A stretch of 64,000 bases of DNA from Hirschia sp. (GTDB taxonomy: Bacteria; Pseudomonadota; Alphaproteobacteria; Caulobacterales; Hyphomonadaceae): positions 177,275 through 241,274 of the forward strand of contig PAQI01000021.1 of assembly GCA_002709235.1 (NCBI GenBank), written 5' to 3'. The notes beneath the pieces are model-generated. The model ran no database searches. It saw only the letters and a list, made by a program, of their open reading frames with translations, and was not told the origin of the DNA. Below, piece after piece: positions 62,923 to 64,000 of this stretch. A program made the position numbers and the translations under genes. Within the stretch, counting starts at the first letter, position 1. Every line of letters begins with the position of its first letter.

Positions 62923-64000
62923 ATGAAAACAGTCACCCGATTCCTCATGCGAAGATTCGAATGGATCTTTGTCGGCCCGCTCGCCGCTTTTTACTGGATT
63001 TTGCTGGCCGTGCTCGGTGTAGCGACAGTCACATGTGGATTTCTGGCCTGGTTCAATCACGACATTGTCGGCGGAGAAGAATGGGTGGTGCGGCCTGAAT
63101 CAGGTCGCGACTTCCTGTTGGTGATTGATGCGGCTCATCGAGGGTTGAAGGCACTGTTTTCCTCTGATCACTTTCTGGTCGGGGATATTCACCAGACGCC
63201 CGTAATTGTTCTGGCGACAAGGTTTCTGGGAGCCGTCTTTTTCGTCCTGCTGGCCGGACGATTGTTTCTGTTCGCTGTTGGCGGGCGTATCGCCAAGGCA
63301 TTTGCGCGCGCGCGAATGGGGCATGATATCGTTATCGGAAACAGCCTGACCGCATATCGTTACATGCGGGCCATAAACCGCCAGACCAATCATCTATATA
63401 CCGGTCAGGCGCTGATGACGGGCACAGGGTTTGAGCGAGTAGTCAATCTTCAGCGTTCGCGCGACTTTGAAAACGATCTGGGGCGCGCCGGTCTCAAACG
63501 AGCGCGCAGGGTGGTCATCGCAGAAGATGGTGACGAGAGCACATGGGCGACTGCGCGCGGTGTCGCTGCGATGGATGCTGCCAATGACAAGGAAATCATC
63601 GCCAATATTGAAGATACCTGGCTGCTGGAGCGTATCAGCCAGGTGGACCCGGACGCACATATCCGTCCGTTCTCATATGCATCAGGTGCAGCTCGTCAGG
63701 TAATGCTTGCGCATCCGCCCTATCTTCTTGCACGCGCCTATGGCGCACCCGCTCAGCATATAGTGATTGTCGGATATGATTTTGTCGGCCAGGCCCTGTT
63801 GAGGGAATTTCTGGTGACGTCGATATCCTGGTCTCCAGCCGAGATGATGGTGACGATCATCGATCCCAATGCCGACAAGGCTGCCGCACAGTTTCGCGCA
63901 TTGCATCCGGGCCTGGCACCTTATGTACGCGTGACCTTCCTCAAGGGCGACCTGACAGCTGATGACAAGGATCTTGAGGCGCGCTTCGTAATGGAGTGTG
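62923..64000 (+). CDS. Membrane protein with TrkA-N/RCK-like nucleotide-binding region, 3'-truncated
   Basis: The reading frame opens at ATG 62923 and stays open for 359 codons to the window end. Two membrane helices (about 15-40 and 100-122) enclose a loop of about 60 residues, suggesting a small-channel-like or sensor topology. The Rossmann-type segment HIVIVGYDFVGQALLREF (about 281-298), followed by VTIIDPNADKAAAQF, is a TrkA-N/RCK fold; an earlier degenerate copy lies near 125-240. RyR domains are known at the C-terminus of such proteins, but that part is outside the window. The start has only a weak SD. Confidence 0.75.
   Translation, partial: MKTVTRFLMRRFEWIFVGPLAAFYWILLAVLGVATVTCGFLAWFNHDIVGGEEWVVRPESGRDFLLVIDAAHRGLKALFSSDHFLVGDIHQTPVIVLATRFLGAVFFVLLAGRLFLFAVGGRIAKAFARARMGHDIVIGNSLTAYRYMRAINRQTNHLYTGQALMTGTGFERVVNLQRSRDFENDLGRAGLKRARRVVIAEDGDESTWATARGVAAMDAANDKEIIANIEDTWLLERISQVDPDAHIRPFSYASGAARQVMLAHPPYLLARAYGAPAQHIVIVGYDFVGQALLREFLVTSISWSPAEMMVTIIDPNADKAAAQFRALHPGLAPYVRVTFLKGDLTADDKDLEARFVMEC

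Overview
The window is chromosomal DNA of an alphaproteobacterium. Supporting signs are the complete NepR-PhyR-EcfG general stress response module, a GAAC-N7-GAAC SOS box between divergent uvrA and ssb, RNase E with an acidic insert inside its S1 domain, GyrA with an acidic loop in its C-terminal domain, and a Zur-type dyad. The relatedness looks like Caulobacterales/Maricaulales/Parvularculales, but the genus cannot be fixed from sequence alone. No insertion sequence, prophage, CRISPR array or rRNA operon was seen.

Layout. 0-6.5 kb: surface polysaccharide genes (5'-truncated sugar-phosphate transferase, alkaline-phosphatase-fold enzyme, acyltransferase, GT2 glycosyltransferase, Wza-like export lipoprotein) plus tRNA-Gly. 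6.7-20.3 kb: housekeeping (tRNA-Trp, LpxR-like lipid A deacylase, trmFO, uvrA, ssb, gyrA, coaD, two cyclophilins, tRNA-Lys). 20.4-27.2 kb: a general stress response island with phyR, nepR, ecfG, a HisKA_2 sensor kinase and four flanking transcription units. I find five exact GGAAC-N16/17-CGTT promoters here, placed in front of nepR-ecfG and each of those units. 27.2-32.8 kb: SulP transporter, VWA protein, DUF952 protein, pyrD and a coiled-coil protein.

32.8-47.7 kb is a catabolic cluster of thirteen genes, many joined by 4-bp ATGA overlaps. It encodes an aconitase-family dehydratase (LeuC/LeuD-like), a fumarate-reductase-like flavoprotein, an HMG-CoA-lyase-like enzyme, an isochorismatase-type amidase, two PuuE/imidase-like polysaccharide-deacetylase-fold hydrolases, a class III CoA-transferase, a GPH transporter, a methyltransferase, a small protein, an alpha/beta hydrolase with His at the nucleophile position, an M24 enzyme and a flavin monooxygenase. 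My reading is a pathway that opens a cyclic imide or related N-heterocycle, deamidates it, hydrates the unsaturated diacid, activates it with CoA and cleaves it. That is inference.

47.8-58.9 kb: envelope and RNA functions (DsbA-like protein, M48-TPR protease, rne, N-acetylmuramoyl-alanine amidase, PBP1A, and prfB with an intact programmed +1 frameshift). 58.9-62.4 kb: a putative zinc locus with DUF3299 lipoprotein, an ABC permease bearing a His-rich insert, an ATPase and a divergent ZIP transporter around a Zur-like dyad. 62.4-64 kb: a stand-alone ryanodine-receptor (RyR) domain protein divergent from a membrane-anchored TrkA-N-like protein cut by the window end.
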